64,000 nucleotides of DNA, from the NCBI GenBank assembly GCA_949775045.1, contig OX459102.1, positions 12,246,370 through 12,310,369 on the forward strand, written 5' to 3'. Position 1 is the first letter of the stretch, and each line of letters begins with the position of its first letter. The notes under the pieces are model-generated. The model made no database searches, was not told the DNA's origin, and saw nothing but the letters and a program-made list of their open reading frames with translations. Source of the stretch: Metridium senile. Taxonomy: Eukaryota > Cnidaria > Anthozoa > Actiniaria > Metridiidae. The position numbers and the translations under genes are program-made. Shown here one piece after another: positions 33,501 to 44,000 of the stretch.

Positions 33501-35761
33501 AATGAATCAAGTGCATGAATGGGTGAAAACTGAATACAAACTTTTAAGTTAAAACATTAAAACATTTCAAAGATAACTGCCTCAATAAATAAACCGGAAC
33601 CCCCGCTAAACCGAACATTTTTCTTGGTCCTACCACTGTCCGGTATATATAGAGGAGTCAGTTTCACTGTAAATATTAACAAATCGATGAAGAATGAAAT
33701 AAGATAAATTTGATTTATTTAATTGAGTGAACGAGTTAAATAGAATGAATATAATGGTTTAATCGGTAATATTTTTGGTGAAAAGTTGTGTGATTGAACA
33801 AACAGAGGAGCGAATACCAGTTGGACGATGAAATATGAAATAATCCAGCTCCAGTCGAAAGCTGCGTTTTCGTTGGCCCCCTAATACAGTACCGCTATTG
33901 TTTGGTTAGGTTTAGGGCAATTCAGTGTTTGGAAAGACTCTATTGTTTTTTTAAACCAATCCTAAACGATGTTTCGATTTGATGCTGGCTGTCCCGGAAA
34001 TATGAGGCGATGAAAATTGTGAATAATTGATTGAATGTCTGAACAAATTGATACATAATTGAACGTGATGAAATATGACGTCATCGGTCCATCACTACTT
34101 ACGTCATTGTCGCTCAGAATCTTTAGAAAGTTCAGCTGAGCCTCGTTTGCAGGTGTGGCACGTAACACACGACCTCTGAAATTAACAATTGAATCATTGA
34201 TCAATAACAACATAATCTAGTATATAAAACGTATATATCCCCCAGTATAATTTTCTTTATCAATATCCCGTATCCCAATAATTCTTATTACTGAATATCC
34301 CGTATCCCTATAATATAAGTTTTCCTACCAAAATCCCGTATCCCTATAATAAATTTTTCCTATATCAAAATCCCGTATCCCTATAATAAATTCTTCCTAT
34401 ATCAAAATCCCGTATCCCTATCATTTTTCCTATATCAAAATCCCGTATCCCTATAATATAATTTTCCTATCAATATCTCGTATCCCTATAATTTTCCTTA
34501 TCAAAATCCCGTATTCATATAACTTTTCTTATCAAAATCCCGGCCTCGTATTCCTATAATTATCCTTAGAGCATCCAGTGTCCCTAGAATGTTTCCCATC
34601 AATATCCCGTATTCCTATAATTTTTCCTATCAAAATCCCGTATCCCTATAATTTGTCCTTTCAAAATTCCGTATCCCTATAATTTTCCTATCAATATCCC
34701 GTATCCCTATAACTTTCCTTATCGATATCTCGTATCCCTATATAATTTCGCTTATCAAAATCCCGTATCCCAATAACCTTTTCTATCATGATATCCCGTA
34801 TTCCTATCAGTTTCCCCTATCAATATCCCGTATCCCTATATATTATTGTCTATCAATATCCCTATAATGTTACTTACAATATCCCCCGTCTCGGTATTCT
34901 TCTATAATTTTTCTCATTCCTTTAATTCTTTTTCTACATTTCCCGACTCCCTAAAACCCCCAACATAGCCTCTAGTGCTATATATCGGCATAGGTAACTG
35001 ATCTCTTTGCATGGGCTAACATCGATCTATTCATGCACTTAGGAAATTCATGCATACTGATCGTCGTTTTATATCTAATTACCACCGACCACAACGTCGG
35101 AATCATATCGGGTTTAATTTAAAGGTCATTCATTTGTTATATACCTTAGATAACTTTAAAACAATTTAATGTCCAGCTTTGTAAAAAAAAATATTCCATT
35201 ACCAAATATCGACGGGTTACGACCGCCTACGGTTTTTTTGTAGCAAAAACACATCAGAGACAAATTTGAAATGGTTTCAGTTCTTTTTATCGAACCAGAA
35301 TATTTGGAAATAAAATGCATGACCCAGTTTTATTTTCCTGAATACGTATTACAGTTTTACGTGATAGATTATGAAGAAAGTAAAACTCGATTTCAGTTTT
35401 TTTATAAACAGTACCACTTGAAGAAACGAAACCTATCGCCTTAGAAATATTTAATTCCTTTGTTATCTAGATAAATTAGTATCTTAATTGAAATATCTAT
35501 AAACCATTGTGAGAACTTCAACGGTAGATAAAACTACTTACAACTGATAAATTCTATATCAGCAATCATATTTTTTAAACCTTCAAGAAACGAAACCTAT
35601 ATCCTTAGAAATATCTAATTCCTTTCCTATCTAGATAAATTAGTATCTGAAATATCGATAGCTGAAAGGATTGTGAGAACTTCAACGGTAGATAAAACTA
35701 CTTACAATTTTCCAGCGTACGCCCCTAGGGCAAAGAGCACCAAAAGCCAGACAGACCTCAT
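27570..35761 (-). CDS. A-type metallocarboxypeptidase (M14A), 10 exons, inverted paralog
   Basis: Exons in transcript order: 35,706-35,761; 34,103-34,175; 33,216-33,443; 32,586-32,687; 31,729-31,827; 31,216-31,326; 30,309-30,393; 29,676-29,881; 28,321-28,408; 27,570-27,751. The product is 409 residues. A signal peptide (MRSVWLLVLFALGAYA) and activation peptide precede the catalytic domain. Zinc ligands are H170, E173 and H296. Arg-binding 'WRKTR', 'NRN' (243-245), Y350 and catalytic E373 ('[13 protein letters not shown]') are all kept. M357 replaces CPA Ile255, so A-type preference for hydrophobic C-termini is expected. Exon phases match those of the gene at 13,991-24,102, and exons 1, 4, 5, 6, 8 and 10 have identical lengths. 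The pair therefore arose by inverted duplication. It is probably a secreted digestive enzyme. Introns 1, 5 and 8 hold repeats. Confidence 0.93.
28085..28190 (-). mobile_element. SINE tail fragment
   Basis: CCCTACTAATTGGCGAAACTC, CACTCACTAACTC and the terminal TTTTTTAACGTCTCAATCT match the tail of the tRNA-derived SINE family in reverse. The tRNA-like head is absent. Confidence 0.6.
28570..29310. repeat. ATC satellite with 167-bp higher-order unit in intron 8
   Basis: About three copies of a 167-bp unit run through ATC triplet DNA (key words: CACCATCAGTAACATC, TTTGTAAACTGATCATTATC, TTCGTAGCATGAGCATC). On the coding strand of the second carboxypeptidase this is GAT-rich. It is the same intron position and same sense as the GAT array in the first carboxypeptidase. 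Confidence 0.9.
30040..30270 (+). mobile_element. Retroelement-like 3' end with hammerhead-like motif
   Basis: CTGACGA (30,131-30,137), a potential stem GTTTC/GAAAC, then GAAAC (30,156-30,160) is followed by a 3' end with ACAAATAAAGTTATTATTATT. It lies in intron 7 of the second carboxypeptidase, antisense to it. No coding region remains. Confidence 0.45.
31327..31690. repeat. AATGAT/AATGAGAATG satellite in intron 5
   Basis: Runs of AATGATAATG, GAGAATGAGAATGG and GGTAATAATAATGATG fill the intron directly beside the exon-6 acceptor. His/Tyr-rich or Ile-rich open frames here are artefacts. Confidence 0.9.
32318..32446. mobile_element. MITE with GGCCGTAGCAC termini and adjacent poly-C tracts
   Basis: GGCCGTAGCACCCTC at the left and GTGCTACGGCC at the right are inverted about 125 bp apart. 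C-rich tracts follow at 32,460-32,540. It lies in intron 4 of the second carboxypeptidase. Confidence 0.65.
32862..32925 (-). mobile_element. SINE/LINE tail-like fragment
   Basis: On the minus strand TAGCGCTATATAAATAAGTA runs into an (ATT)n tail. This is a common 3' end for short retroelements. A similar tail lies near 55,140-55,165 on the plus strand. Confidence 0.4.
34235..34925. repeat. Degenerate tandem repeat of ATCCCGTATCCCTATAAT
   Basis: More than twenty imperfect copies of a 23-32-bp unit, built on ATCCCGTATCCCTATAAT plus a variable TTTTCCTATCAAA linker, lie in intron 1 of the second carboxypeptidase. The core word is much better conserved than the linker. Confidence 0.85.
35420..35706. 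repeat. 164-bp tandem duplication including the exon-1 donor
   Basis: Two copies start near 35,425 and 35,589 (GAAACCTAT, CCTTAGAAATAT, CTATCTAGATAAATTAG, TCAACGGTAGATAAAAC). Each ends in ACTTACAA, which on the minus strand is a GTAAGT donor. The outer copy supplies the real exon-1 donor of the second carboxypeptidase; the inner copy is a decoy with no exon in front of it. Confidence 0.75.
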
Positions 35762-37020
35762 AGCTATATATCTCTAGTTGCTTCTTGCGCAAAGAGTGAT
35801 TCTATCTAGTTCATTCGTAGTTCGTACGTTCACCAGCCGTGTCAATACTGACAAAGTTGTTTCTACAATCTACCTTTTGAAGGTCCTAGTCCGGGGGGCG
35901 GTCTTGCTTTGTGCGATGAAAGGGTAGGGGTTGAGCTGCGCTGCCTTATAGGGCTGAAGTAAAGGTTGAAGTGATTCAGCCAATCCTAAAATGCGTGTTT
36001 CCTGTAGGGACAATTGAGAGCCTGATTTGAACGTCCGACACGTAATGTTGGTTCCGGTTGCTTTTGGTCAAATACATGTCTTCTAGTTAAGATGTTTTTA
36101 TATTTTGTTAAAAAAGTATTTAATTTTTTTTTAAAGTTGTGCATGGCTTAAAAGAAAGATTATAACTGGAAATGAATAACGAATGATTGAATGGAGTAAT
36201 GATTAAGATTGATAACTGAATAAAACGATGGGTGAGTGAATGGATGGATGAATAAATGAATGAATGATTAATGCCAGATGAATGATTTAATGTTCGTATG
36301 ACCGAATAAATGAATGACAGAAGAATGGGGGAGTCGATAGACTAATCAATAAATCAATGAATGGATAAATAATTGAAGGTAGAAATGAGATAGTACAAGA
36401 CTCATGATCAGTAGTAGAATAGAAAATACCAAATCAAATAGATGCCCGCATAAACAACAAATTCACTAAAACGATTTACGTGTAAACAAACAACAAAACG
36501 TAAAATAAATAAATAAATAAATAAATAAAAATAAAAAACAATTAAAAAAAGCAAAAACATACTGAATCAATTACCAACAGTTGTTCCTTTATACCGATCA
36601 GTAACTGAAACATTGCATCAGCGTTTCTTTCTTTCAATTTCCTTGTACACCTTTCATTATCGGGACGATTTCTTTTCAAACTCGACCGCTCCCTATTGAC
36701 CCACACAAAGGGATAATCCTCCCCCCCCCCACCCCCCCCCCACCCCCTTTTCCTGATACTCGTACATGATAGCATTTTCCGTTTAGACCTTTACGTAAAC
36801 AACTATCGGACGTACGTCCCTCATTTCTTTATATTCATTGATAGTGGTCTTAATGGCTAATCGTGATAGGGTAGCTTTATGAGTAGGTGTTGACTCAGCC
36901 GTGCAGGAAGGCTTGGACTTCAATGGAGACTAGGTCGGCTGTGTAACTAGTTTGTAAAGCTGTAAACTCCAATCACCATTTCAAGACGATAAAGTACACA
37001 TTCAAGTGTGTGGAAAGTTA
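35762..37020. other. 5' flank of the second carboxypeptidase
   Basis: A TATAAGG on the minus strand (about 35,945) is too far from the start codon to be assigned with confidence. Also present are a degenerate (ATGAATGAATGG)-type stretch (36,180-36,370), an (AATA)n run (36,506-36,530) and a C-rich tract at 36,720-36,747. No gene seen. Confidence 0.5.
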
Positions 37021-37079
37021 ATAGAAGATAGATTGAAAAAATAAATTGAATGTTATAAATAGAATTGAAGGCAATTTAG

Positions 37080-37530
37080 ATGTTGCATATACACTCAATG
37101 TCATCCACGTAAAATAGAGATTTTAAAACACTACAACATGCAAGGGACAAATAATTGCTTGTTATGATTTCAGCAGTTGTTATACAGTCAATGTCATAAA
37201 CTTTGTCCATGTAAAATAGAGATTAACACTACAACAAGGGACAAATAATTGCTTGTTATGATTTCAGCAGTTGTTATACAGTCAATGTCATAAACTTTGT
37301 CCATGTAAAATAGAGATTAACACTACAACAAGGGACAAATAATTGCTTGTTATGATTTCAGCAGTTGTTTTACAGTCAATGTCATAAACGTTGTCCACGT
37401 AAAATAGAGATTAACACTACAACAAGGGACAAGTGATTCTACTGGCTTTTTTATGTTTTCAGCTGATCAGTTGTTTTACAGTCAATGTCATAAACGTTGT
37501 CCAGTCCTCGTAAAATAGAGATTAACACTA
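37080..37530. repeat. Tandem repeat, five copies of a 91-104-bp unit
   Basis: Units share ACAGTCAATGTCATAAAC, GTAAAATAGAGATTAACAC, ACAAGGGACAAATAATTGC and TTATGATTTCAGCAGTTG. The last copies are slightly longer. It is bounded on the right by a MITE. Confidence 0.9.
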
Positions 37531-37531
37531 C

Positions 37532-37678
37532 AGGGGCCGATTGTACGAAGGGTGGATAAAGTTATCCGCGGATAAAAGTTATCCACTGCATAGGTTTTTT
37601 ATAGATTTTTTCCGCTGGATAAGGATTTATCCGGTGTATAGCGCTATTCACCCTTCGTACAACCCCGGCCCCAGTAAG
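37532..37678. mobile_element. MITE copy 1 with GGGGCCGATTGTACGAAGGG termini
   Basis: Inverted ends GATTGTACGAAGGGTG and CACCCTTCGTACAAC flank an interior with GGATAAAGTTATCC and GCTGGATAAGGATT. A second copy lies at 51,053-51,178. The CAGGGGC start recalls hAT-type ends; this is inference. Confidence 0.85.
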
Positions 37679-37872
37679 TCACATGCAATTCTTTTTTATC
37701 TGCTTAAGCATAGAAAAATTTGAATTTGTAACTATATAATAACTTAGTGAATATGAAATAAGAATTACCAAATCTATGTTTGCAATCAATGCTAGTATGA
37801 AGCATTTAGAACAAACTGATGTGGTATCACGTGACATTTCTTTTAGTTAATGTCTTTTTTTGGTGGTCAATG

Positions 37873-38092
37873 TTACAGTGCGAATCAAAAAGAAATATTT
37901 TAGAAATCGTTTATTGTTCGTTTAACAACTCAGAAACAACTCTAGTCTAACTACAAAAGGTTTATCATACTGCACATCAATCAAACTTCTTGCGGTGATA
38001 TATATATAGTTGTTTGCGAGTTGTTCAACAAATAATAAACGATTTCTAAAATATTTCTAGGTGTCCACGGTTTTGTGATTCGCACTGTAATG
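37873..38092. mobile_element. Tc1/mariner-like MITE
   Basis: TACAGTGCGAATCA at the left and TGATTCGCACTGTA at the right are inverted and end in TA. Inner arms with AGAAATATTTTAGAAATCG and its complement extend the pairing. TA-bounded ends of this type suit the Tc1/mariner group. No transposase. Confidence 0.8.
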
Positions 38093-38135
38093 GCATTGAC
38101 TATATAAATAATATATGTTCTAATACAAATAAATA

Positions 38136-38277
38136 TTTAAAATAAAGACTAACGCAAAAATTTGTATTTATCAACATATTTAAGCGACTTGTCAAACCTT
38201 TATACAATTAAAGCCTTGATAATGGAGCCAAGACGACTCCGAAACGTCGGATTTTTGTGTTAGTCTTTATTTTAAAT
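38136..38277 (+). mobile_element. Foldback element with hammerhead-like motif
   Basis: Outer arms TTTAAAATAAAGACTAACGC and its near complement (to 38,277) enclose TTGATAATGGAG...CTCCGAAACGTCGG (about 38,214-38,250). GGAG pairs with CTCC next to GAAAC, as in a hammerhead stem II. Confidence 0.6.
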
Positions 38278-38454
38278 ACGTTCTCTAAATCTCTTTTACA
38301 GATAAATAGGTGTAGGATAATGGTCGAGCTCTGAGGATTATTGAAAATAATGACCGAGCGCGTAGCATGCATTAAGATAAGGTTAAAATACTCTAGATTT
38401 GACGTCAGAAATGGAAACAAAAAGCCAAACTTTAATACAGAATATAGATTGCCT

Positions 38455-38725
38455 TTATGTACCTATCAATGTCTTTCCCAAACAGGGGGAGTGCGGGCAA
38501 AGTCGGGCTATTGAACATAAACTTTGCCCGTGCCTGGGGCTGCTCGATGTTTTTTGACAATTTCATCACAAAGTTCTGCGTCCACAACAGTAAATATATG
38601 AGTAAGTATATGAGTTTGACGTCCACAGGATAGGGACTATTGACAAAAAGATATAAAAAATGTCAATAGCCCCTGGGTATGCCCGCACTCCCCCTGTTGA
38701 AGCAAGACATTGATAGGTGCATTAT
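38455..38725. mobile_element. Foldback element
   Basis: Left arm CCTATCAATGTCTT, CAGGGGGAGTGCGGGC; right arm GCCCGCACTCCCCCTG, AAGACATTGATAGG. About 265 bp overall with no coding capacity. Confidence 0.8.
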
Positions 38726-39184
38726 CACTACAATTGTTTCCTTGAAAATCCTTCTTGTTATTGTGATATTTTACATTATGTTTTTGGCTAGTCTGCCATG
38801 TACTGGAAACATATTGTATTCTTTGTTAGTGTCTTCATGTTTAAATTATTCTTTTGTTGTTTCTGATGAATTTGTGTATCTATAGAGTACATTTAGTGTA
38901 ACCGTTGAATAGTTGACATCACTTAAATAAGATAAGTAAATTACTGTTTTAGTTGACGTCACATAATTTGAAATCAAATGAAAACTGTTTGTTATTTCCG
39001 GGGGAGACCGATAAGATTGTATGCCTTTTTTTCTCTTGTAAATGTTTGTTGATCGTGATTAGAGGAACCCCCTGATTTGCTTGACTGTTAGTTTGATGGG
39101 CTTTTACTATTTTAGGTAAAGTCAGCTAAATATCTAACTAAATTTTATCTAACTATTCAATGGTTTGACTAAATGGACTCTACT

Positions 39185-39545
39185 GTATCAAGCACACCAA
39201 ATGATGCCCAATATGTCTTTGTTTTGTCAGTCAATAAGCAAAAATTCATTCATTTCATCTTTTATTTCTTGTCCCTGTTGTTTGTTTTGTCTTGGTTGTT
39301 TGTGATGAATATTATTGCTTATAGACTGTCAAGCACTCAAAGTAATGCCAAATATGATTTAGTTTTGTCAATCTTCAAGCAAAAATTCATTTATTTCCTC
39401 TTTTATTTCTTGTTGCTGTTGTTTGTTTTGTCTTGGTTGTTTGTGATGAATTGTTTATAAACTGTCAAGCACTCAAAGTAATGCCTAATATGTCTTAGTT
39501 TGCATGGTCAATCTTCAAGCAAAAATTCATTAATTTGTTCCTTTA
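39185..39545. repeat. ~140-bp tandem triplication overlapping the CTU2 3' end
   Basis: Three units start near 39,189, 39,330 and 39,466 (CAAGCACTCAAAGTAATGCC, then TTTGTCAATCTTCAAGC, AAAAATTCATTTATTTC). The third runs into the coding end of CTU2 (39,508 onward), so the two outer units carry degraded copies of its last codons and stop. Confidence 0.85.
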
Positions 39546-40806
39546 TCTCTGACAGGTTCAGTTGTCTTTTAGCTGATTCTTGTGCAAATAAAGGCAACAC
39601 GTCAAACCCTTGTTTCATGTCTTTCATAGTTAAGGAGCACCCATAGCAGAGAGTTTTAGAAAGGTCTTTGCTTTGAATTGCTCCACTTTTACATTCGCCT
39701 TGAGAACAACAAGAGTTCTTTTCCATGCCATCAACAGACTCACAATCTCCTTCCTGATTGGCTGATTGATTCAAGTGTACATCATTTTGATTTCCAGTCT
39801 TTTGGACTAATAATTCCACAGGGACCCCACAAAGTGAGCAATGATAGCTTAAATCTTTAGCTTCATTAACAGATAATTTATCACCTGTTCTAAAGACGGT
39901 ACTGACTGTTGATGGTAGTTGTGCTTGTAGCCCACTTATAAACTCTTCCGTTAGTCTATCGATACTTGCATAGCAACCAGACTTGGTTGCTAAGGTAGGG
40001 ATATTAACAGCTTCAACTTCATTGAAAAAGTTGTATAAAGATACCTCCTTGGCAACAAACTCTCTCATTGGACGTAAGATAATAATATCTCCATGGCGAC
40101 TGTCAATAAAGCCAGTGTCATAAGACAGTGCTTCACCTCTTCCTTGGGATATATTTGATAGAATTCGGACAGCTATTCTTGAAGCACTGTCACCTATCAT
40201 GACTTTCGGGATTCCTGTGGTGGATGCCACTTTAACTAATAGTTGGTTTCTAAAGGACCTCAGAAGGTCTTCCTTGGCTGTTAGTGTACTTACTGAACTA
40301 AAGCAATCTTTAAGCTTTTGAATGGCACTTTCAACACTGCCATCGTCGTCCAAAAACAGATCTTCTAAAGCAACTTCGTGAAAATCAAAATTCCCATTTG
40401 TAGACACAAATTGTTGTATTTCTTTCTTGGTGTTCTGTCTGTCGTCCTTCGTTAGACCTAATACTGCTCCTTCGTCGATGTAAACGACTGACGGGATGAA
40501 ACGAAACTTCCTCAACACACTTTCGTCGTATCCATGAGCGACCAGTTTCAACATGGCGAGAGAGTTAGGCCCACCAGAAACTGCTACCAGAACTTTATCA
40601 TCGTGACGAATGACTCTTGCTTTACCAATAGTAGCACGAAACTTGTGTGTGAAGTACGTTAGAAAGCACGACTTGCAAAGGGGATCGTTCAGTCTTACAA
40701 GGACAACGGCTTTGGATTCGGAGCACTTCATGCACTTACGATCGCCTGCGATTTCCACGCGTGATTTTTGTTCGATCGGGATGTCATCTTCGTCAATACT
40801 ACACAT
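39508..40806 (-). CDS. CTU2: Cytoplasmic tRNA 2-thiolation protein 2 (CTU2/NCS2)
   Basis: A single uninterrupted exon of 432 residues. CTU2 works with CTU1 and the URM1 sulfur-relay pathway to thiolate the wobble uridine (mcm5s2U34) of Lys, Glu and Gln tRNAs in the cytosol. The N-terminus has paired CxxC motifs (C25/C28, C44/C47) like those of the family. Residues 72-82 are a degenerate PP-loop (AVSGGPNS; the catalytic partner CTU1 normally carries SGGxDS). Further conserved stretches are 'MIGDSASRIAVRILSNISQG' and C-terminal cysteine pairs 'CSLCG' and 'CYGCSLTM'. The start is the ATG at 40,804-40,806, followed by CSIDEDD. It lacks introns although its neighbours have many. Its stop lies inside a tandem repeat. 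It is divergent from the GDP-fucose transporter. Confidence 0.92.
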   Translation of the reverse strand: MCSIDEDDIPIEQKSRVEIAGDRKCMKCSESKAVVLVRLNDPLCKSCFLTYFTHKFRATIGKARVIRHDDKVLVAVSGGPNSLAMLKLVAHGYDESVLRKFRFIPSVVYIDEGAVLGLTKDDRQNTKKEIQQFVSTNGNFDFHEVALEDLFLDDDGSVESAIQKLKDCFSSVSTLTAKEDLLRSFRNQLLVKVASTTGIPKVMIGDSASRIAVRILSNISQGRGEALSYDTGFIDSRHGDIIILRPMREFVAKEVSLYNFFNEVEAVNIPTLATKSGCYASIDRLTEEFISGLQAQLPSTVSTVFRTGDKLSVNEAKDLSYHCSLCGVPVELLVQKTGNQNDVHLNQSANQEGDCESVDGMEKNSCCSQGECKSGAIQSKDLSKTLCYGCSLTMKDMKQGFDVLPLFAQESAKRQLNLSEIKEQINEFLLED

Positions 40807-41031
40807 CGTAATCACTTAAAATCACAAGCTTCTTTTGCAAGCTCTTCTAGTTAAAAATTCAATAGAAGATACAGAGAATTTCGGGTCCAAAATTTCACAA
40901 TTTCTACAATGCACGTTTTTTTCATAAAAGCGTGGTTACAAATTAGAGAATAGACCAGCGGTGGCATACGTGGGCTCAGACCGCTTCGTCTCAAAGAGTT
41001 TTGAACTTTCAGCATAAATTACTTTCAAAAC
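40807..41031. promoter_or_regulatory. Bidirectional promoter region, CTU2 / SLC35C1-like
   Basis: Only 225 bp separate the two start codons, which point away from each other. No TATA box is evident. A shared promoter is the simplest reading. Confidence 0.6.
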
Positions 41032-44000
41032 ATGAGTGATTCCTTCGTTAAAAATAGCTTGAAAATAGCAACTGTTGTTGCAGCTTACTGGTAAGTGTAT
41101 TAACTTCATGTTTATTTTAATATTTGAGAGTTTTAGGTGCAAATATACCAGTAATATGAAGAAAGAAAAGAGTTGGCCACGTTGGCAATTAATGAGTTGA
41201 GACCATTCTTCGTAGCAACGTAAAACCTTCATTGTTCTGATGTGTCTTTTTATTTTTTCAGGTTTATATCTATCTCTTTGGTATTTTTAAACAAGTATTT
41301 ACTTAGTAGTCCCGATTTAAAGGTAATTTAGTTAGTAGTTTCGTAAGTTTTAGCTAAAATTGCAATGAGTTGACAGTCGATGATTAATTAAATGTCACTC
41401 CCTCGTGAAAACCCTCTTCTGTTCGCTGCAAGAAGTATGAGTTTGTGTTTTCTATGGAAATTAGTTAGCTTATCTACTTCATTGGGCTTTTGGCTTGCAT
41501 CTTTCTTATTTTTATCCTTGGTGAATTATGTTCATATTTACAAATCAATATCATATTGTTTTAAATAGACACTAGAAATAAAATAATCAAAAAAAATCAA
41601 AAAAGCTAGCCCATCAGTTGCAATTAGAAATATGTACTGTAAAATGAAAGTTTTGAATAATGACTGGTGGACAAAAGCATATTCTGTGTCTTAAAGGTGG
41701 CGCAGTGGTTAGTTACCACGCCCCTCTCACCCTGTGATCCAGGTTCGATTCCCGGCTCGGGCATGGATTATATATGAGTTAAGTTTATTTTATGTTTTCT
41801 TCTCTCAAGGGTTTTTCTCTGGGTTATTCAGTTTTACTCCCTCTGCAACCCTCTGCAAAAATAAACATATTGAGCAGAGTTGTGTGCCAATTTATTTAAG
41901 GTAGAGGTAGTGAGTGTGAGTCTCCTCAATTAGTAGGACACTTGCGTCTGCATTCTAAATACATGTAGTTCATTTGAGACATTAAAAAGTTAAACACCTG
42001 CAGTTTTGGCAAAAAAATCTCTATTTCTATGGAAATTCATATCATAATCATTAACAATGTCAATGTCCATTAACTCTTTGTAGCTTTAAAAACAATACAA
42101 AAATCCTTACAGTTTTCACATATTCACAGTTTATAAAATAAATTTGACAATGGCAGTCTTCATCAAAATAAAAAGACATCAAAGTTTATAAACTGCTTAT
42201 GCGTTAAAATCATAAATTATTCTCAAATCAAAAAATGGCAACTAGTTTGAATGACTATTGTTTTTGACTGGCTAGCCTCTTATACTTGTCAAAACTATTG
42301 TTTTGAACATGGACATGAGGCTAGCCATTTAGGAGGTTGCCATATCTTGTGGATCTATGTAGGAAAATGCCCTTGTTATCAACAATCCTTTGCAGTCATA
42401 AATTGGGGAAAACATTTGTATATCAAAATGGCCATAATCAAACAGCAGTCATTTTAGGAATAGATCTCATGCAAAAGTCTTGAGTCTACTAACTTTTCTT
42501 ATTATTCTCTTTGTAGTTAGATGCTCCTCTATTTGTGACATGGTACCAGTGTGTGGTCACTGTTATTTGTTTGTTTTTCTTGAGTCTCCTTGGCAACAAG
42601 TACCCGTGGATTGACAAATTTCCTCCATTTGTCATTCAACTTCCAATTGCAAAAGAGGTAAATGAAATAATGTAAAAGAAAATGTGATGTTTCATTTTTT
42701 CATTGTACAAAAGGGTGTGTTAATACATGATTGAAAGTACATTATGGAGATAAACAATTCACCAGCAATGCTTTACAACCTAATGTCTTATATACTAGTA
42801 GATAGTTATCTTTATATGTAATTCGTCTCTCACATACATACAGTATAAAAAAATGTTGACTTAACTTTACTGACGGTTTGAGCTTTAGCCCTTTATCGGA
42901 GTAAAAGTATTAACTAATGTTAGTTTACCTTGTATCTTTTTATATTTGTATTGTATTGTAGGTTGTATTTGACTCTAACCACTTGGAAATTTTCCTTGGA
43001 TAAAGTGTTACTCTCATAAAAAGAACTATTATCATTATAATTGTCCTATTTCAAACCCTATGCACAAGCTAGTTATGTCAGAAGATCATAGACCATTTTA
43101 CAATTAAATGACTAATAACAGTGTTATTGTTTTAATGTGAATATGTTTTTGTTTGTTTTAGATTCTGCCTTTATCAATAGTTTTTGTTGGTATGATCACA
43201 TTCAACAACCTGTGCTTGAAAAATCTTGGTGTTTCTTTTTACAATGTTGGAAGATCATTAACTACAGTGTTCAATGTTGTAAGTACATGATGACAGTGAT
43301 TATGATGATGTTGATGATGGCACTGACAATGATACAGATGTCGATGAAGATGATAATGATGGTGGTGGTGATAATGATGATTGCAATGATTGTGTTGTGG
43401 ATGATGATAACAATGATGATGATAACAATGATGCAGATAGTGATGATGATTATGGTTGTGGTGATGATGATAATGATGACAATGATGGTGTTATTGATGA
43501 TGATAATGAGAGGTGGTGGTGACAACAACAATGATGCTGATGATAAAGATGATGGTTGTGGTGGTGATGATGACAGTGATGATCATGTTGTTGATGATGA
43601 TGATGATAACAATAATTTGAAAATAGATGAGAAACCAGGATACATGGTAATAGAAGTAAACGTTCTCTGTTTTTTTGGATTTTAATTTGATGAGCTTTCG
43701 GCTCCCAGTGAGGCTGAAGCCTTTAACTATGAATAGTAATTAGTCGTACAGAGTTTTGAAGTATTGGATTGAATAAATTACAATATTTAAAGTTGTTTTC
43801 AAGTGATTTATTAACTTTAAATATTGTAATTTATTCAATCCGATACTTCAAAACTCTGTAAGACTAATTACTATAATTAATAGTTAAAGGTTTCAGCCTG
43901 GGAGCCGAAAGCTCATCAAATTAAAATCCAAAAAACCAGAGAACGTTTACTTCTATTCATGATAATAATGATGATGATGATTAAAATAAACACAAACACT

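Noticed and set aside
39678..39860. 60-codon frame opposite CTU2
   Set aside because: Antisense shadow of the CTU2 coding sequence.
41692..41765. Functional tRNA gene
   Set aside because: Box A and B are present but the sequence continues into a tail shared by at least three other copies and the acceptor stem does not pair well, so it is a SINE head.
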